A DNA stretch of 35,514 nt from Cyanobacteria bacterium J069 (GCA_003695655.1 RFIF01000572.1:1-35514), one strand, 5' to 3'; positions 1 to 7,713 are shown, counted from the first letter of the stretch. Numbers and translations are program-made. Notes: a model not told the origin generated them from the sequence alone.

Positions 1-560
1 ATATGGCCCAGGGAGCCGTTGGGGTTGCTTTCGTCTGTCAGCCTTCCGTCGGCAGCACAATAGCGGAACAGCACCTGCTGATGCTCTTCCAGCGCTGCCA
101 GCGTGTCGGCATCGGCATAGTAGCAGCCTTCACCGTGGGCGATCGGCAGCGTGATCACCTGATTTTGCGAGTAGCGCTGCGTCCAGGGTAGGTTATTGCG
201 CTCTACTCGCAGCGACAGGCGATCGCAGATAAAGTGCAAACCTCGATTGCGCACCAGCGCCCCCGGCAGCAGCCCCGCCTCCGTCAACACCTGAAAACCA
301 TTGCAAATACCCAGCACCAGCCCGCCCCGCTCGGCGTGCACCACCACGGCGCGCATAGCGGGAGAAAAGCGGGCGATCGCCCCACACCGCAAGTAATCGC
401 CATAGCTAAATCCACCCGGCACAATCACCAAGTCCAGCCCCGACAGATCGCTCTCTTCGTGCCACACCATCCGCGTCGGCAGACCCAGCAGGTCGCGAGT
501 CACCATCGCCACATCGCGATCGCAGTTGGAACCAGGGAAGACGAGTACGCCAGTTTTCAT
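1..560 (-). CDS. purQ: Phosphoribosylformylglycinamidine synthase, glutaminase subunit PurQ (3' end cut by window)
   Basis: PurQ hydrolyses glutamine and supplies ammonia to PurL in the fourth step of de novo purine synthesis, working in a PurS-PurQ-PurL complex in the cytosol. The minus-strand reading starts at an ATG at 558-560 with [16 protein letters not shown], the typical N-terminus of the family, followed by [12 protein letters not shown] and then [13 protein letters not shown], which holds the nucleophilic cysteine of the class I amidotransferase fold. About 186 codons are visible and the frame is still open at base 1, so roughly 40 residues including the C-terminal His/Glu part are missing. 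purS lies 121 bp upstream on the same strand. The leader is almost pure pyrimidine on the mRNA strand and has no Shine-Dalgarno sequence. Confidence 0.95.
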   Translation of the reverse strand, partial: MKTGVLVFPGSNCDRDVAMVTRDLLGLPTRMVWHEESDLSGLDLVIVPGGFSYGDYLRCGAIARFSPAMRAVVVHAERGGLVLGICNGFQVLTEAGLLPGALVRNRGLHFICDRLSLRVERNNLPWTQRYSQNQVITLPIAHGEGCYYADADTLAALEEHQQVLFRYCAADGRLTDESNPNGSLGH

Positions 561-681
561 GGGGAGGGTTGGGGGGTTGGGGAAGGAGAGAGGGAGAGGA
601 GGAGAGAGGGAGAGGGAGAGAGCGGGTGTTGTGGTGCTGGAATGAGATGCTTCTCCATTACCCCGTCACTCCATCACTCCC
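561..681. repeat. G-rich/homopurine low-complexity tract between purS and purQ
   Basis: On the plus strand, 561-582 holds four closely spaced G runs (561-564, 566-568, 571-576, 579-582) separated by A, TT and TT, which fits the pattern of a G-quadruplex. It is followed to about 621 by GA-only repeats of the GGAGAGAGGGAGA type. 660-687 has loose repeats of the CCATCACT type. The block abuts the purQ start codon, so the purQ mRNA leader is nearly all C and U. Confidence 0.7.
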
Positions 682-942
682 TCACCCGCCAGGCGTAAGT
701 TCAAACCGATAGTTCTCAATCACCGGATTTGCCAAGAGCTGGTCGCACATGCGATCGAGCTGGCTGCGGGCGTCGCTTTCGTCGGCGGCGGTGAGGGTGA
801 GTTCGACGTATTTGCCGATGCGGACGGGGCCGATGTTGTCATAGCCGAGGTGCTGAAGCCCCGACTGCACAGCGGTTCCAGCCGGATCGAGCACAGAGGG
901 ACGCAGCGTAACAAAGACCTTGGCTTGATAAGTCTGACTCAT
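682..942 (-). CDS. purS: Phosphoribosylformylglycinamidine synthase subunit PurS
   Basis: PurS is the small structural subunit that bridges PurL and PurQ in the FGAM synthase of most bacteria outside the gamma-proteobacteria. The 86-residue product starts MSQTYQAKVFVTLRPSVLDP and continues with QSGLQHLGYDNIGPVRIGKYVEL, matching the short ferredoxin-like family in length and motifs (LRPSVLDPAG, VRIGKY). The frame is open further upstream to 1029, but the ATG at 940-942 begins exactly where the family begins. It is the first gene of a probable purS-purQ unit on the minus strand and is divergent from the Fur-family regulator. Confidence 0.95.
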   Translation of the reverse strand: MSQTYQAKVFVTLRPSVLDPAGTAVQSGLQHLGYDNIGPVRIGKYVELTLTAADESDARSQLDRMCDQLLANPVIENYRFELTPGG

Positions 943-1076
943 GGGGATGGGGCGATCGCGCAACTCGACCGTTGAGGATGCAAAATTTGAGAATGCAAAA
1001 TTGGGTGGGAAATTGGGACGAACCCGCATCCCATTCTATAGCGGCTGGAGCCGACCTTAGAGCGATCGCCCATACA

Positions 1077-1128
1077 GGTTTCTCCAGACGGTTTCTCCAG
1101 ACGGTTTCTCCAGACGGTTTCTCCAGAA
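1077..1128. repeat. 13-bp tandem repeat, four copies
   Basis: The unit GGTTTCTCCAGAC occurs at 1077-1089, 1090-1102 and 1103-1115, with a fourth copy differing at its last base from 1116. It lies in the 296-bp divergent gap between purS and the Fur-family gene. No coding or CRISPR-like organisation is visible. Confidence 0.9.
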
Positions 1129-1238
1129 GGGTACGGGCGATCGCGATTATGATGAAACTGAAGCGGTCTGCGAGATGTCTCTCGTTGGCCCAGAGCGTCT
1201 AAGATCCTGCCTCACTGCCCCATCCACTTGAACCCACC

Positions 1239-1661
1239 ATGAGAACGCGCCGCACCCGCAACCAAGAGCGGATTCTCACCCTGCTCAAAACCTTGAACCG
1301 GGCGGTTTCGGCGCAGGAGCTATTTCTGGAGCTTCGCAAAGACGGGCACAACATTGGGCTGGCCACCGTTTATCGCTCACTGGAGGCGCTAAAGCTGGAA
1401 GGCGTGGTGCAGAGTCGCCAGCTCAGCACGGGTGAAGCGCTCTATAGCTCCACCCAAGAAGATCGCCATCACCTCACCTGTCTGCGCTGCGGCAGTTCCA
1501 TCCCCATCGACCAGTGCCCGGTGCATGAACTAGAGGCCCAGCTCAACCAGTCCTACCGCTTCAAAATCTACTACCACATGCTGGAGTTTTACGGGCTGTG
1601 TACCCAGTGCCAGGAGGCGATCGCCAGCCTCGAAGGGCAGGACGAGGAAATCGTGAGCTAG
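1239..1661 (+). CDS. zur: Fur-family transcriptional regulator, Zur/FurB type
   Basis: This is a 140-residue Fur-family repressor with an N-terminal winged helix (about residues 1-75, including GLATVYRSLEALKLEGVVQ) and a C-terminal metal-binding dimerisation domain. Two CxxC pairs, C81/C84 and C121/C124, form the structural zinc site. H77, H78, C93, H96 and H113 are candidates for the sensing site. The start RTRRTRNQERIL and the segment SIPIDQCPVHELE resemble, from memory, cyanobacterial FurB/Zur rather than the iron sensor FurA or the peroxide sensor PerR. Zur represses zinc uptake and zinc-sparing genes when zinc is bound. No znu genes are in the window. It ends 9 bp from the stop of the convergent ilvE. 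PerR identity cannot be fully excluded. Confidence 0.85.
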   Translation: MRTRRTRNQERILTLLKTLNRAVSAQELFLELRKDGHNIGLATVYRSLEALKLEGVVQSRQLSTGEALYSSTQEDRHHLTCLRCGSSIPIDQCPVHELEAQLNQSYRFKIYYHMLEFYGLCTQCQEAIASLEGQDEEIVS

Positions 1662-1670
1662 AGATTTTGC

Positions 1671-2585
1671 CTAATCCAGCGGAATTGAAAACACCCAGTC
1701 GCGAAACTCAGGATCGCGATTTTCGGTGATTGCCGTCAGCTTGTCCCGCAGCTTATCAGTGATGGGACGATGCGTTGAAAATTCGTAATTCTCCACGCGG
1801 CGAATCGGCGTGACGCGAGCAGCCGTGCCGCTGAGAAAAGCTTCGTCGGCGATAAACAGTTCCGACTTGTCCACTGGCCGCTCCACCACCTCAATGCCCA
1901 GCGACCGAGCAACGGTGATCACACTGTCGCGGGTGATGCCTTCCAGCACATCCTGGTCAAACCCTGGCGTAATCAGCCTGCCGTTGCGGACAATGAAGAT
2001 ATTCATGCCCGACGCTTCGCTGACTTTGCCCTGAGAATTGAGCAAAATTGCCTCATCAAAGCCCGACTCTACCGCCTCTGTCTTGGCCAGCGAAGAGGTG
2101 ATGTAGGCTCCGCTGATTTTGCCACGCAGGGGCAGGCTGCGGTCTTCCTGCCGATGCCAGGAGCTAATTCGGCAGCTCACGCCCTCCGGCGAAAGATAGT
2201 CGCCTAACTCCAGCCCATAGACAAAGAAATCCTTTTCGACGCTGTGTAGCCGGGGCGAGATGCCGAGGTCAGACGTGTACACAAACGGGCGGATATAGAA
2301 AGACGTGGCGGGGCTGTTCTTTTTCACAAAATCGATGAGCACCTGCTGGATCTTGTCGGGTGGCAGGTCATAGTGCATAAAGCGGGCGCTCTGACTCAGG
2401 CGCTGACAGTGGCGATCGAGCCGAAACAGCAGAATGTGCCGGGGATTCTGCGGATCGGGAAGGCCGCGCATCCCGCCGAATGCACCCGTTCCATAGTGGA
2501 GCGCGTGGGTCGCAATCGAAACGTTGGCCTCAGCAAACGGAACGAACTGGTTTCGGAAGTACGCGATCGGCAGGAAATTGTGCAT
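1671..2585 (-). CDS. ilvE: Branched-chain amino acid aminotransferase
   Basis: This PLP-dependent class IV aminotransferase makes or degrades valine, leucine and isoleucine by exchange with glutamate. The 304-residue length is normal. Family features seen are HYGTGAFGGMRG near residues 30-41, R58 in FRLDRH for the cofactor phosphate, the likely Schiff-base lysine K156 in LRGKISGAY, E190 in SEASGMNIF, LEGITRDSV at 214-222 and DEAFLSGTAARVTPI near 247-261. The ATG at 2583-2585 gives the expected N-terminus (PIAYFRNQFVPFAEANVSI). It is a single gene, convergent with the regulator at 1239-1661. Confidence 0.95.
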   Translation of the reverse strand: MHNFLPIAYFRNQFVPFAEANVSIATHALHYGTGAFGGMRGLPDPQNPRHILLFRLDRHCQRLSQSARFMHYDLPPDKIQQVLIDFVKKNSPATSFYIRPFVYTSDLGISPRLHSVEKDFFVYGLELGDYLSPEGVSCRISSWHRQEDRSLPLRGKISGAYITSSLAKTEAVESGFDEAILLNSQGKVSEASGMNIFIVRNGRLITPGFDQDVLEGITRDSVITVARSLGIEVVERPVDKSELFIADEAFLSGTAARVTPIRRVENYEFSTHRPITDKLRDKLTAITENRDPEFRDWVFSIPLD

Positions 2586-2690
2586 AGTTAATGGAGATGG
2601 AGCGGCAAGCTGAAGAGTCCGCAGGATTTAATCGTAATGGATAGCCTAAGCGCAAGGCGATCTTTCGATCAAGTCTTGTAACAGAGTTAA

Positions 2691-2773
2691 GACTTACGCG
2701 GATAATTTTTCGCGAGTTGCGCCCGCGAAAAATTATCCAGAATCTATAAAACTCGTTTCAACTGCGTAAGGAC
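2691..2773. mobile_element. Hairpin element, possible MITE
   Basis: A perfect 15-bp inverted repeat, GGATAATTTTTCGCG at 2700-2714 and its complement at 2724-2738, surrounds a 9-nt loop. The outer ends carry CTTACGC (2693-2699) and GCGTAAG (2764-2770), also inverted. Ends of the form GACTTACGC.../...GCGTAAGTC are, from memory, common on small cyanobacterial repeat elements. No clear target duplication was found, so this may be only a hairpin. The rest of the gap 2586-3018 shows no gene. Confidence 0.45.
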
Positions 2774-3018
2774 TGAGAGTATGAAGCGGGCAAGCGGGGG
2801 TTGCTGGCGCTGTCCTCCCGCAACTCAGCCTGATTCCTGCGTATGGGTGGTTATCTGTAAAGAATGGTAGCGAAAGCAACAAAAAAACACCCGGATTTCC
2901 TATGATTGAGGTGGAGCAAGTTAAGGATAGTTTATATTTCCTACCGTTCTCCGCTCTATCCCGACCCGCTCGCTCCTCCGTCCATTTGCTCTACAAACAG
3001 ATTGCTGAGGTCAGCGTT

Positions 3019-3171
3019 ATGAATCTTTTCAAGGTCATTGGACAGGCTCTCCAATTTCTGACTGAGGGAGCATCCGAAATTTTTAGCCCTGACCGAGACG
3101 AATACCCGAAAACGGGCGTACAGCCCTATGAGGGCGACCCGCTGTCTGAGCGCGTGGAGTCTACTAAGTAA
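3019..3171 (+). CDS. Small conserved-looking cyanobacterial protein, unknown function
   Basis: This 50-residue protein begins MNLFKVIGQALQFLTEGASE and continues with IFSPDRDEYPKTGVQPYEGDPLSE. The frame is open from 2902, but the ATG at 3019 has a GAGG 8 nt upstream and starts a compact amphipathic helix, so it is preferred. The C-terminal half is acidic and proline-bearing, with the pattern YPxTGVQPxEGDP, which I recall from short hypothetical proteins in other cyanobacteria. No signal peptide, membrane segment or catalytic motif is visible. The gene is followed by a MITE and a strong hairpin, and I do not recognise a function. Confidence 0.7.
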   Translation: MNLFKVIGQALQFLTEGASEIFSPDRDEYPKTGVQPYEGDPLSERVESTK

Positions 3172-3238
3172 GTCCCAGAAAGTAAGCCTCAGCGAGTCAG
3201 TCCCAGCCCAGTTTAGTCAATTCACCTGTGGCAAGAAG

Positions 3239-3329
3239 GGCGTTGCTGAATCAGTCTATGAAACGGTTTCTGAAGACCTTGGGACTCTGCCCCAAATCCG
3301 GCGAAATCATAGCGTCATTCAGCAACGCC
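3239..3329. mobile_element. 91-bp MITE with terminal inverted repeats and 8-bp target duplication
   Basis: The ends are a perfect 13-bp inverted repeat: GGCGTTGCTGAAT at 3239-3251 and ATTCAGCAACGCC at 3317-3329. Imperfect pairing extends to about 23 bp (20 of 23 positions, with CTATGA again matching). The element is flanked by the direct repeat GCAAGAAG at 3231-3238 and 3330-3337, as expected of a transposition target duplication. At 91 bp it cannot encode a transposase, so it would need one supplied in trans by a related IS. Confidence 0.85.
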
Positions 3330-3367
3330 GCAAGAAGCTTCAGGAAACCGGGAAACGGCCCCCCTCC

Positions 3368-3417
3368 ACAGAAAGCCCCCCTCAGCAGCGTCAAGCTTGC
3401 AAAGGGGGGCTTTCTGT
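3368..3417. terminator. Strong hairpin, probable bidirectional terminator
   Basis: A perfect 15-bp stem, ACAGAAAGCCCCCCT at 3368-3382 with its complement at 3403-3417, encloses a 20-nt loop. It stands between the plus-strand small gene ending at 3171 and the minus-strand lyase gene ending at 3511, as expected of a shared terminator. A clean T tract is missing on the plus strand, so termination efficiency is uncertain. Confidence 0.6.
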
Positions 3418-3440
3418 TAAGCATTCGTTCTAGTGTTGCT

Positions 3441-3496
3441 CTGGTGTTCCTTTCCTGGTGTTGCTTTCCTGGTATTGCTTTCCTGGTGTTGCTTTC
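3441..3496. repeat. 14-bp tandem repeat, four copies
   Basis: Units of CTGGTGTTGCTTTC occur at 3441-3454 (one change), 3455-3468, 3469-3482 (one change) and 3483-3496, with a degenerate partial copy before 3441. They fill the space directly downstream of the lyase gene. Confidence 0.9.
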
Positions 3497-3510
3497 ATAG
3501 ATGAGTGACG

Positions 3511-4101
3511 TTAGAGAGTCACCTCATCGGCAAAGCTGGCCCACCGGACAAAGTGAAACGGGCCAGCGACGGAACCCCAGAGATGCTCGTCGGTTTCAGG
3601 ATCGCGCCCACGGTCGAGGCTGATAAAGATCTGGTCGTCGATTTCAAACTCGCTATCGAGGTAGGTTTCTTTGCCTCGGCGGGTGACCATGCAGGCTTTG
3701 CCGGGTTCCACCTGGCCGCGAAAGCTGTGTCCTGTCCATTCCACGATCATGTTGCAGCCGGGTAGTTTTTCGAGGCGATCGCTTGTCAGCTTGCTGAGTT
3801 GCGCGAGGTCGCGGGATGCGCCATACAGGTCTGCTTCATCTTTAACGGTGTAATTTTCGATCTCAATGTGATCGCCCGCATTGATCAGCTTGAGCACGCG
3901 CAGCCGATAGGGGTCATTTAGCGCATAGTCGTAGGCCTGCTCCACAAATAAGCTGATGCCCGACAATAACTCGTTAGGCAGCGGTCGCATACAGACCCGG
4001 ATGTGGGCAAAAAAGGGCGGATTTTCAAACGCTTGTGCCTGGTTGCTAAAGTCGGCAGCCATCCAGCGGGCCAGAGCAGCAATGTCGGTGGAATGAGTCA
4101 T
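3511..4101 (-). CDS. CpcT/CpeT-family phycobiliprotein chromophore lyase
   Basis: Members of this family attach a phycobilin to a cysteine of a phycobiliprotein. The founding member, CpcT, loads Cys-153 of the phycocyanin beta subunit, and CpeT acts on phycoerythrin. The predicted 196 residues match the family length of about 200. Visible family-like segments are LARWMAADFSNQAQA near the start, PPFFAHIRVCMRPLP, SGISLFVEQAYDY, PYRLRVLKL and the acidic stretch DSEFEIDDQIFISLDRGRDP. The ATG at 4099-4101 is chosen; two further in-frame methionines lie upstream (frame open to 4155). No phycobiliprotein genes adjoin, so the exact substrate cannot be assigned from context. Confidence 0.85.
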   Translation of the reverse strand: MTHSTDIAALARWMAADFSNQAQAFENPPFFAHIRVCMRPLPNELLSGISLFVEQAYDYALNDPYRLRVLKLINAGDHIEIENYTVKDEADLYGASRDLAQLSKLTSDRLEKLPGCNMIVEWTGHSFRGQVEPGKACMVTRRGKETYLDSEFEIDDQIFISLDRGRDPETDEHLWGSVAGPFHFVRWASFADEVTL

Positions 4102-4264
4102 GGGCGATCGCATTTTGAAGCAATGCCATTTATTGTAAGGGAAGGGAGTCCTCACTTTTGGGGGCGATCGCCGCGCTTCCCAACCACACCTCTAATTTGT
4201 TTTATTCGTTTCATTTTTATTTGTTTCATTCCGCTTGTTTGATCCCGCGCCTCAATCTAGATTT

Positions 4265-5254
4265 ATGAATTCAGTCTTTGATGCTGTGAGTCGCCAGGTA
4301 ACGGCTGCCCGCGCTGGGGTAGTGGTTTATGATGCCTCGTCCTGGGGGCGAATTGTCGTGTCGGATGGCGATCGCCTCCGGTTTTTGCACAACCAAACCA
4401 CGAACTATTTTCAGACGCGCCAGCCCGGAGAAGGCTGCGACACGGTGTTTGTCAACTCGACTGGGCGCACGATCGATTTGGCAACGGCTTATGTCTTGGA
4501 AGACTCGGTGCTGCTGCTGGTATCGCCCGGCCGTCGGGAATATTTGATGGGCTGGCTAGATCGCTTTATCTTTTTTGCCGACAAGGTGAAATTGACAGAT
4601 GCGACGGGCGACACTATGGCGCTGGTGCTAATTGGCCCAGAGAGCGATCGCCTGATTGAAACCCTGGGAGCGGGCGATCGCATCGGACAGCCCTACGGTA
4701 GCCACGCGGTTTACCCAGTCGCAGGCGCAGACGTGCGGATTGCGGTGGGCAGCGGGTTGGCGCTACCGGGCTACACGCTGATCGCCTCGGCAGCGGCGGC
4801 AGCAGACCTGCGGGCAGCCGTACAGTCAGCGGGTGCAATGCCGCTGACCGAAGCTGCCTGGGAGCGGCTGCGAATCGAGCAGGGACGACCGATGCCCGAT
4901 TGCGAACTAACTGAAGACTATAACCCGCTCGAAGCCGGACTCTGGCACACGATTTCCCTTAGCAAGGGCTGCTATATCGGGCAAGAAACGATCGCCCGCC
5001 TGCACACCTATCGCGGCGTGAAACAGCAACTCTGGGGCGTGCGGTTCGATGCGTCTGTGCCGTCAGATCGTGTGCTGTTGTGGGGCGAGGATAAGGTAGG
5101 GCAGCTTACCAGCCTGGTGGAAACCGAGTCAGGAGCGCTGGGACTGGCCTACGTTCGCACGAAGGCGATCGAAGCAGGGCTGAACAGCGTGCAGGCGGGT
5201 GACGCAACAGGGACACTAGTGCCGCTGCCGTTGCTCAGCCACGAGTATTTGTAG
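4265..5254 (+). CDS. ygfZ: YgfZ-type folate-binding protein (GcvT-like)
   Basis: YgfZ proteins are relatives of the glycine-cleavage T protein that bind tetrahydrofolate and support maturation or repair of some iron-sulphur enzymes. The signature KGCYIGQE is present at residues 234-241 with the conserved C236, preceded by NPLEAGLWHTISLSKG, and the N-terminal part (RFLHNQTTNYFQ) fits the fold. The 329-residue length is normal. The reading frame also offers a TTG at 4235, but the ATG at 4265 gives the usual N-terminus. The gene is convergent with the prolyl isomerase, with only 28 bp between stops. Confidence 0.9.
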   Translation: MNSVFDAVSRQVTAARAGVVVYDASSWGRIVVSDGDRLRFLHNQTTNYFQTRQPGEGCDTVFVNSTGRTIDLATAYVLEDSVLLLVSPGRREYLMGWLDRFIFFADKVKLTDATGDTMALVLIGPESDRLIETLGAGDRIGQPYGSHAVYPVAGADVRIAVGSGLALPGYTLIASAAAAADLRAAVQSAGAMPLTEAAWERLRIEQGRPMPDCELTEDYNPLEAGLWHTISLSKGCYIGQETIARLHTYRGVKQQLWGVRFDASVPSDRVLLWGEDKVGQLTSLVETESGALGLAYVRTKAIEAGLNSVQAGDATGTLVPLPLLSHEYL

Positions 5255-5282
5255 CGTTGCTGGCTAGTAGATAAGATTTCCC

Positions 5283-5969
5283 TTATCCCTCGATCTGCTG
5301 CTGAATCCAGCGTTCAAACTGCTCATTGAGCAAACGCTGGCTCGTTTCTTCGTCCAACTGGGCTGAGATTTTTTCCTCAATGCGGATGATGGCGCTGCGG
5401 CCTTCCAGGCGGATGGGCGACAGCAGTTGTCCCGGTTGGCTGGTGGCCAGCAGCCTGGCAAAGTTGGGCGGGTAGGTGCCAAGTTCCACTGGGCCAATGA
5501 TGCCGCCCGTGAGGGCTTCCGGGCCTTCGGAATAGCGCTTTGCCAGCTCTGCAAACGACTGCTCCCCTTCCAAAATGCGGAAGTATAGCTCATCCGCTAC
5601 GCCCCGATCCTGCGTGCGAAGCATGGAATAAATCACCTGATCAAGCTGACTTTTGCGTTCCAAGAAGTATCCTTCTAGCTTGTGCTGCCATTGTCTTTGC
5701 TTGAACGTTTGGATTTTTAGCCAGCGAATGGCAGCTTCTTTGATTTGTTCTATGCTTTGTTCGCTTAACGCTTCCAAGGCGCGATCGCCCTCCTGTTTAA
5801 CCTGATTCATTAAGTCATCCACTTCGCTATCCAAAAGCTCAATATCGGCGATCGCCTGATCGATGATCAGCTCGCGCATCAGATGCGGCAAAATATGATA
5901 TTTCGAGAGGAGTGGAATAATTTCATCAGGGGCGATCGCCCGTTCATTAAGATGCAAAATAGCCGTCAT
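5283..5969 (-). CDS. Parvulin-type peptidyl-prolyl cis-trans isomerase
   Basis: This 228-residue protein has an N-terminal helical part (residues about 1-110, SurA-like) and a C-terminal rotamase domain seen as DELYFRILEGEQSFAELAKR, YSEGPEALTGGIIGPVELG and QPGQLLSPIRLEGRSAIIRI. Parvulins accelerate proline isomerisation during folding. There is no signal peptide, so it is probably cytoplasmic. In cyanobacteria, isomerases of this type are often annotated near HlyD-type secretion genes. Here the next genes upstream on the same strand encode two large, probably secreted proteins, which suggests, but does not prove, a folding role for such substrates. Its upstream gap contains an intrinsic terminator, so it is likely transcribed separately. 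The 16-bp unit AATACTTTGAGCTTTG is duplicated at 6010-6040. Confidence 0.85.
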   Translation of the reverse strand: MTAILHLNERAIAPDEIIPLLSKYHILPHLMRELIIDQAIADIELLDSEVDDLMNQVKQEGDRALEALSEQSIEQIKEAAIRWLKIQTFKQRQWQHKLEGYFLERKSQLDQVIYSMLRTQDRGVADELYFRILEGEQSFAELAKRYSEGPEALTGGIIGPVELGTYPPNFARLLATSQPGQLLSPIRLEGRSAIIRIEEKISAQLDEETSQRLLNEQFERWIQQQIEG

Positions 5970-6179
5970 GATTGTTAACCTACCTTTGAGTCAGGGTAAA
6001 AAGAAACAGAATACTTTGAGCTTTGAATACTTTGAGCTTTTTAGAGATTGATGCTGATGCCCAACCAATCTTTACTTCCGATCTGCTCCGGTTCTCCCCT
6101 TTCTTCTGGCACAGCGGCGCGTCAGTGCGGGGGCTAAGGGGGATCGAACCGACGATATTCGCTCTGGACTTGGATCTCT

Positions 6180-6223
6180 AAAAAAGCGGAACTTAACAGA
6201 ACTGATGGTTGCTAAGTTCCGCT
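6180..6223 (-). terminator. Intrinsic terminator of the 418-residue protein gene
   Basis: Read on the minus strand, AGCGGAACTTA (6213-6223) pairs with TAAGTTCCGCT (6185-6195) around a 17-nt loop and runs straight into a six-T tract (6180-6185). It lies 44 bp after the stop codon of the gene ending at 6267. Confidence 0.85.
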
Positions 6224-6266
6224 GTCGCCAATCCGAAATAGAAACACAGTTCAACCTGTGTCCATG

Positions 6267-7523
6267 TTAGAAAATCGGGGTGTAGTTGACGTTAAACGTC
6301 ACTTGAGCAGCCTTAACATCAACATCAAACCGACTCAGAGGTGTTCCGTCTCCCTTCATTGTGATGGACGATCCCTCACTATAAACTCCACTGAATTCCT
6401 TGCTAGTAATGATCTGTTTTACCGTGTCATATTGGAAGTGCAAAGAAAGCTGTTCTTTGTGAGGGCTGATGTCTGCATAGGTTTTTCCCCAAACATCTTT
6501 GTCGTCCAGATCAATCTTGATATTGACAAATCGCTTATTTGGATCAACGACCTGGCTGAATGTTAAGCCCCTAACCACATCTTGATCTTGAAACGTACCA
6601 AACTTGTGATCCTTCCCGTCAATTCTTACATAACCTTTGAAGTCGGCGCGGTGCCAGTTGGTAAAGCGTGTTCGGTCGTCAAACTGCTCAAGTGCCATAA
6701 TTTCCTGGAGATTCACCGTCACCTTGGCGCTTTGGATGGGCGTGGCATTGAGCTGGAGGTTGTAGTCTGTGCTGCCCGTTTGCTGTTTGTTGACTTGGAG
6801 GTAATAGTCTCCGGCAGCTAGGGTTTCTTTCATGATCAGACTGGTGTTCGCACCATTCTTGGCAAAGGTGATTAGTTCATCTGGCTCCATCACGCGATTT
6901 CGATTTACGTCGTGATAGAGGTATTGAACCGTGTCTCCTTGCTGAGGCGTTAAAAAGCTGCGGAAGGCAACCGCTTGATTCAGCGTAAAGCGATAGTAAT
7001 CGTTGCGATCGTTGTCGGCGTTGACGTTGCCTTTAAACTCACGCACACCGTTCAACTGCCCCAGAATGTTGATTGCCGTTTGGGGGCTGTTGGAATCCAC
7101 ACCGGACGGTTCTCCAGGAATGCCCGAAATTCCCTTCAGTTCTAGGTTGTAATACATTGAGGCGTTATTAACGCTATAGACGCGCAGAAAGTAGGTTCCG
7201 GCTCCCAAGCCCTCGATTCGCATCGATTCTGGCAAAGTGGTGGCACGAGAACTACCATGAATCACCTCACCTGGGTCAAGCCGACCATTGCGATTGGCAT
7301 CTTGAATCAGCTCAAATTTAGCATCTTTGGTTAGCCCGAAGAGAGACATCTCAAAAGTGCCTGTTTTGCTGAATGAAAATCGATGAAAATCCGACGGCTT
7401 TCTGTCAGAAAGAGGATTTCTGAAAGTATAACCAATCGTTTGATTGTCAGGCGCACCGCCAAAAACGAGAGCGCCCCAGTCAAAAATTGGATCGAAAACT
7501 ACACTTTGAGTGTTCGTAGACAT
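6267..7523 (-). CDS. Two-domain beta-sandwich protein with EF-hand-like calcium loops, probably exported
   Basis: This 418-residue protein of unknown function starts at an ATG (7521-7523) and has no signal peptide or membrane segment. Two units resembling pre-peptidase C-terminal (PPC) beta sandwiches are seen, about residues 30-130 and 150-260. Each ends in the PPC-like phrase AGxYxLxV (GAGTYFLRVYS, AAGDYYLQVNK), and each carries a DxNxN calcium-loop motif: residues 75-86 (D75, N77, N79, D83, E86) and 205-216 (D205, N207, N209, E213, E216). The last 150 residues form a separate domain I do not recognise. No cysteines are seen. Export by a type I system is an inference from lack of a signal peptide, the calcium loops and the RTX-bearing neighbour 190 bp upstream. 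Expression may be shared with that neighbour. Confidence 0.75.
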   Translation of the reverse strand: MSTNTQSVVFDPIFDWGALVFGGAPDNQTIGYTFRNPLSDRKPSDFHRFSFSKTGTFEMSLFGLTKDAKFELIQDANRNGRLDPGEVIHGSSRATTLPESMRIEGLGAGTYFLRVYSVNNASMYYNLELKGISGIPGEPSGVDSNSPQTAINILGQLNGVREFKGNVNADNDRNDYYRFTLNQAVAFRSFLTPQQGDTVQYLYHDVNRNRVMEPDELITFAKNGANTSLIMKETLAAGDYYLQVNKQQTGSTDYNLQLNATPIQSAKVTVNLQEIMALEQFDDRTRFTNWHRADFKGYVRIDGKDHKFGTFQDQDVVRGLTFSQVVDPNKRFVNIKIDLDDKDVWGKTYADISPHKEQLSLHFQYDTVKQIITSKEFSGVYSEGSSITMKGDGTPLSRFDVDVKAAQVTFNVNYTPIF

Positions 7524-7713
7524 TAGAGTGTTCCTGAGTTTGTTGTGAGTAGTGTGAAATTGAATGGTGTCGCCAATCTATAAATTGATGAGATTGGTGA
7601 ACCATTGTTTGAGAGTCGGCATTTTGCTTTGACCCAAAAAGATGGATTTTGCAATATGCCCTTGGTCGAGAAACCAAGCTTGTCGTGGGGGCGATCGCCC
7701 TTCGCAAATCCAA

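Noticed and set aside
234-698. Plus-strand 154-codon frame opposite purQ
   Set aside because: It is antisense to a clearly identified PurQ and runs into the GA low-complexity tract.
1077-1128. Tandem repeats considered as a CRISPR array, here and at 19581 and 27537
   Set aside because: The units are 12-16 bp with no unique spacers, and no cas genes are present.
1140-1175. Possible Zur box upstream of the Fur-family gene (CGCGATTATGATGAAAC)
   Set aside because: Only one half-site-like ATTAT is present, without the expected inverted symmetry.
5255-5282. Short inverted repeat GATAAG/CTTATC between the YgfZ and isomerase genes
   Set aside because: A 6-bp stem with no T tract, partly overlapping a stop codon, is too weak to call a terminator.
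6125-6180. tRNA or tmRNA 3'-end-like piece on the minus strand (GGTTCGATCCCCCTTAGCCCC)
   Set aside because: The TTCGATC loop is present but the flanking bases do not form a T stem, and no acceptor, D or anticodon arms are found. Probably coincidence or at most a decayed fragment.
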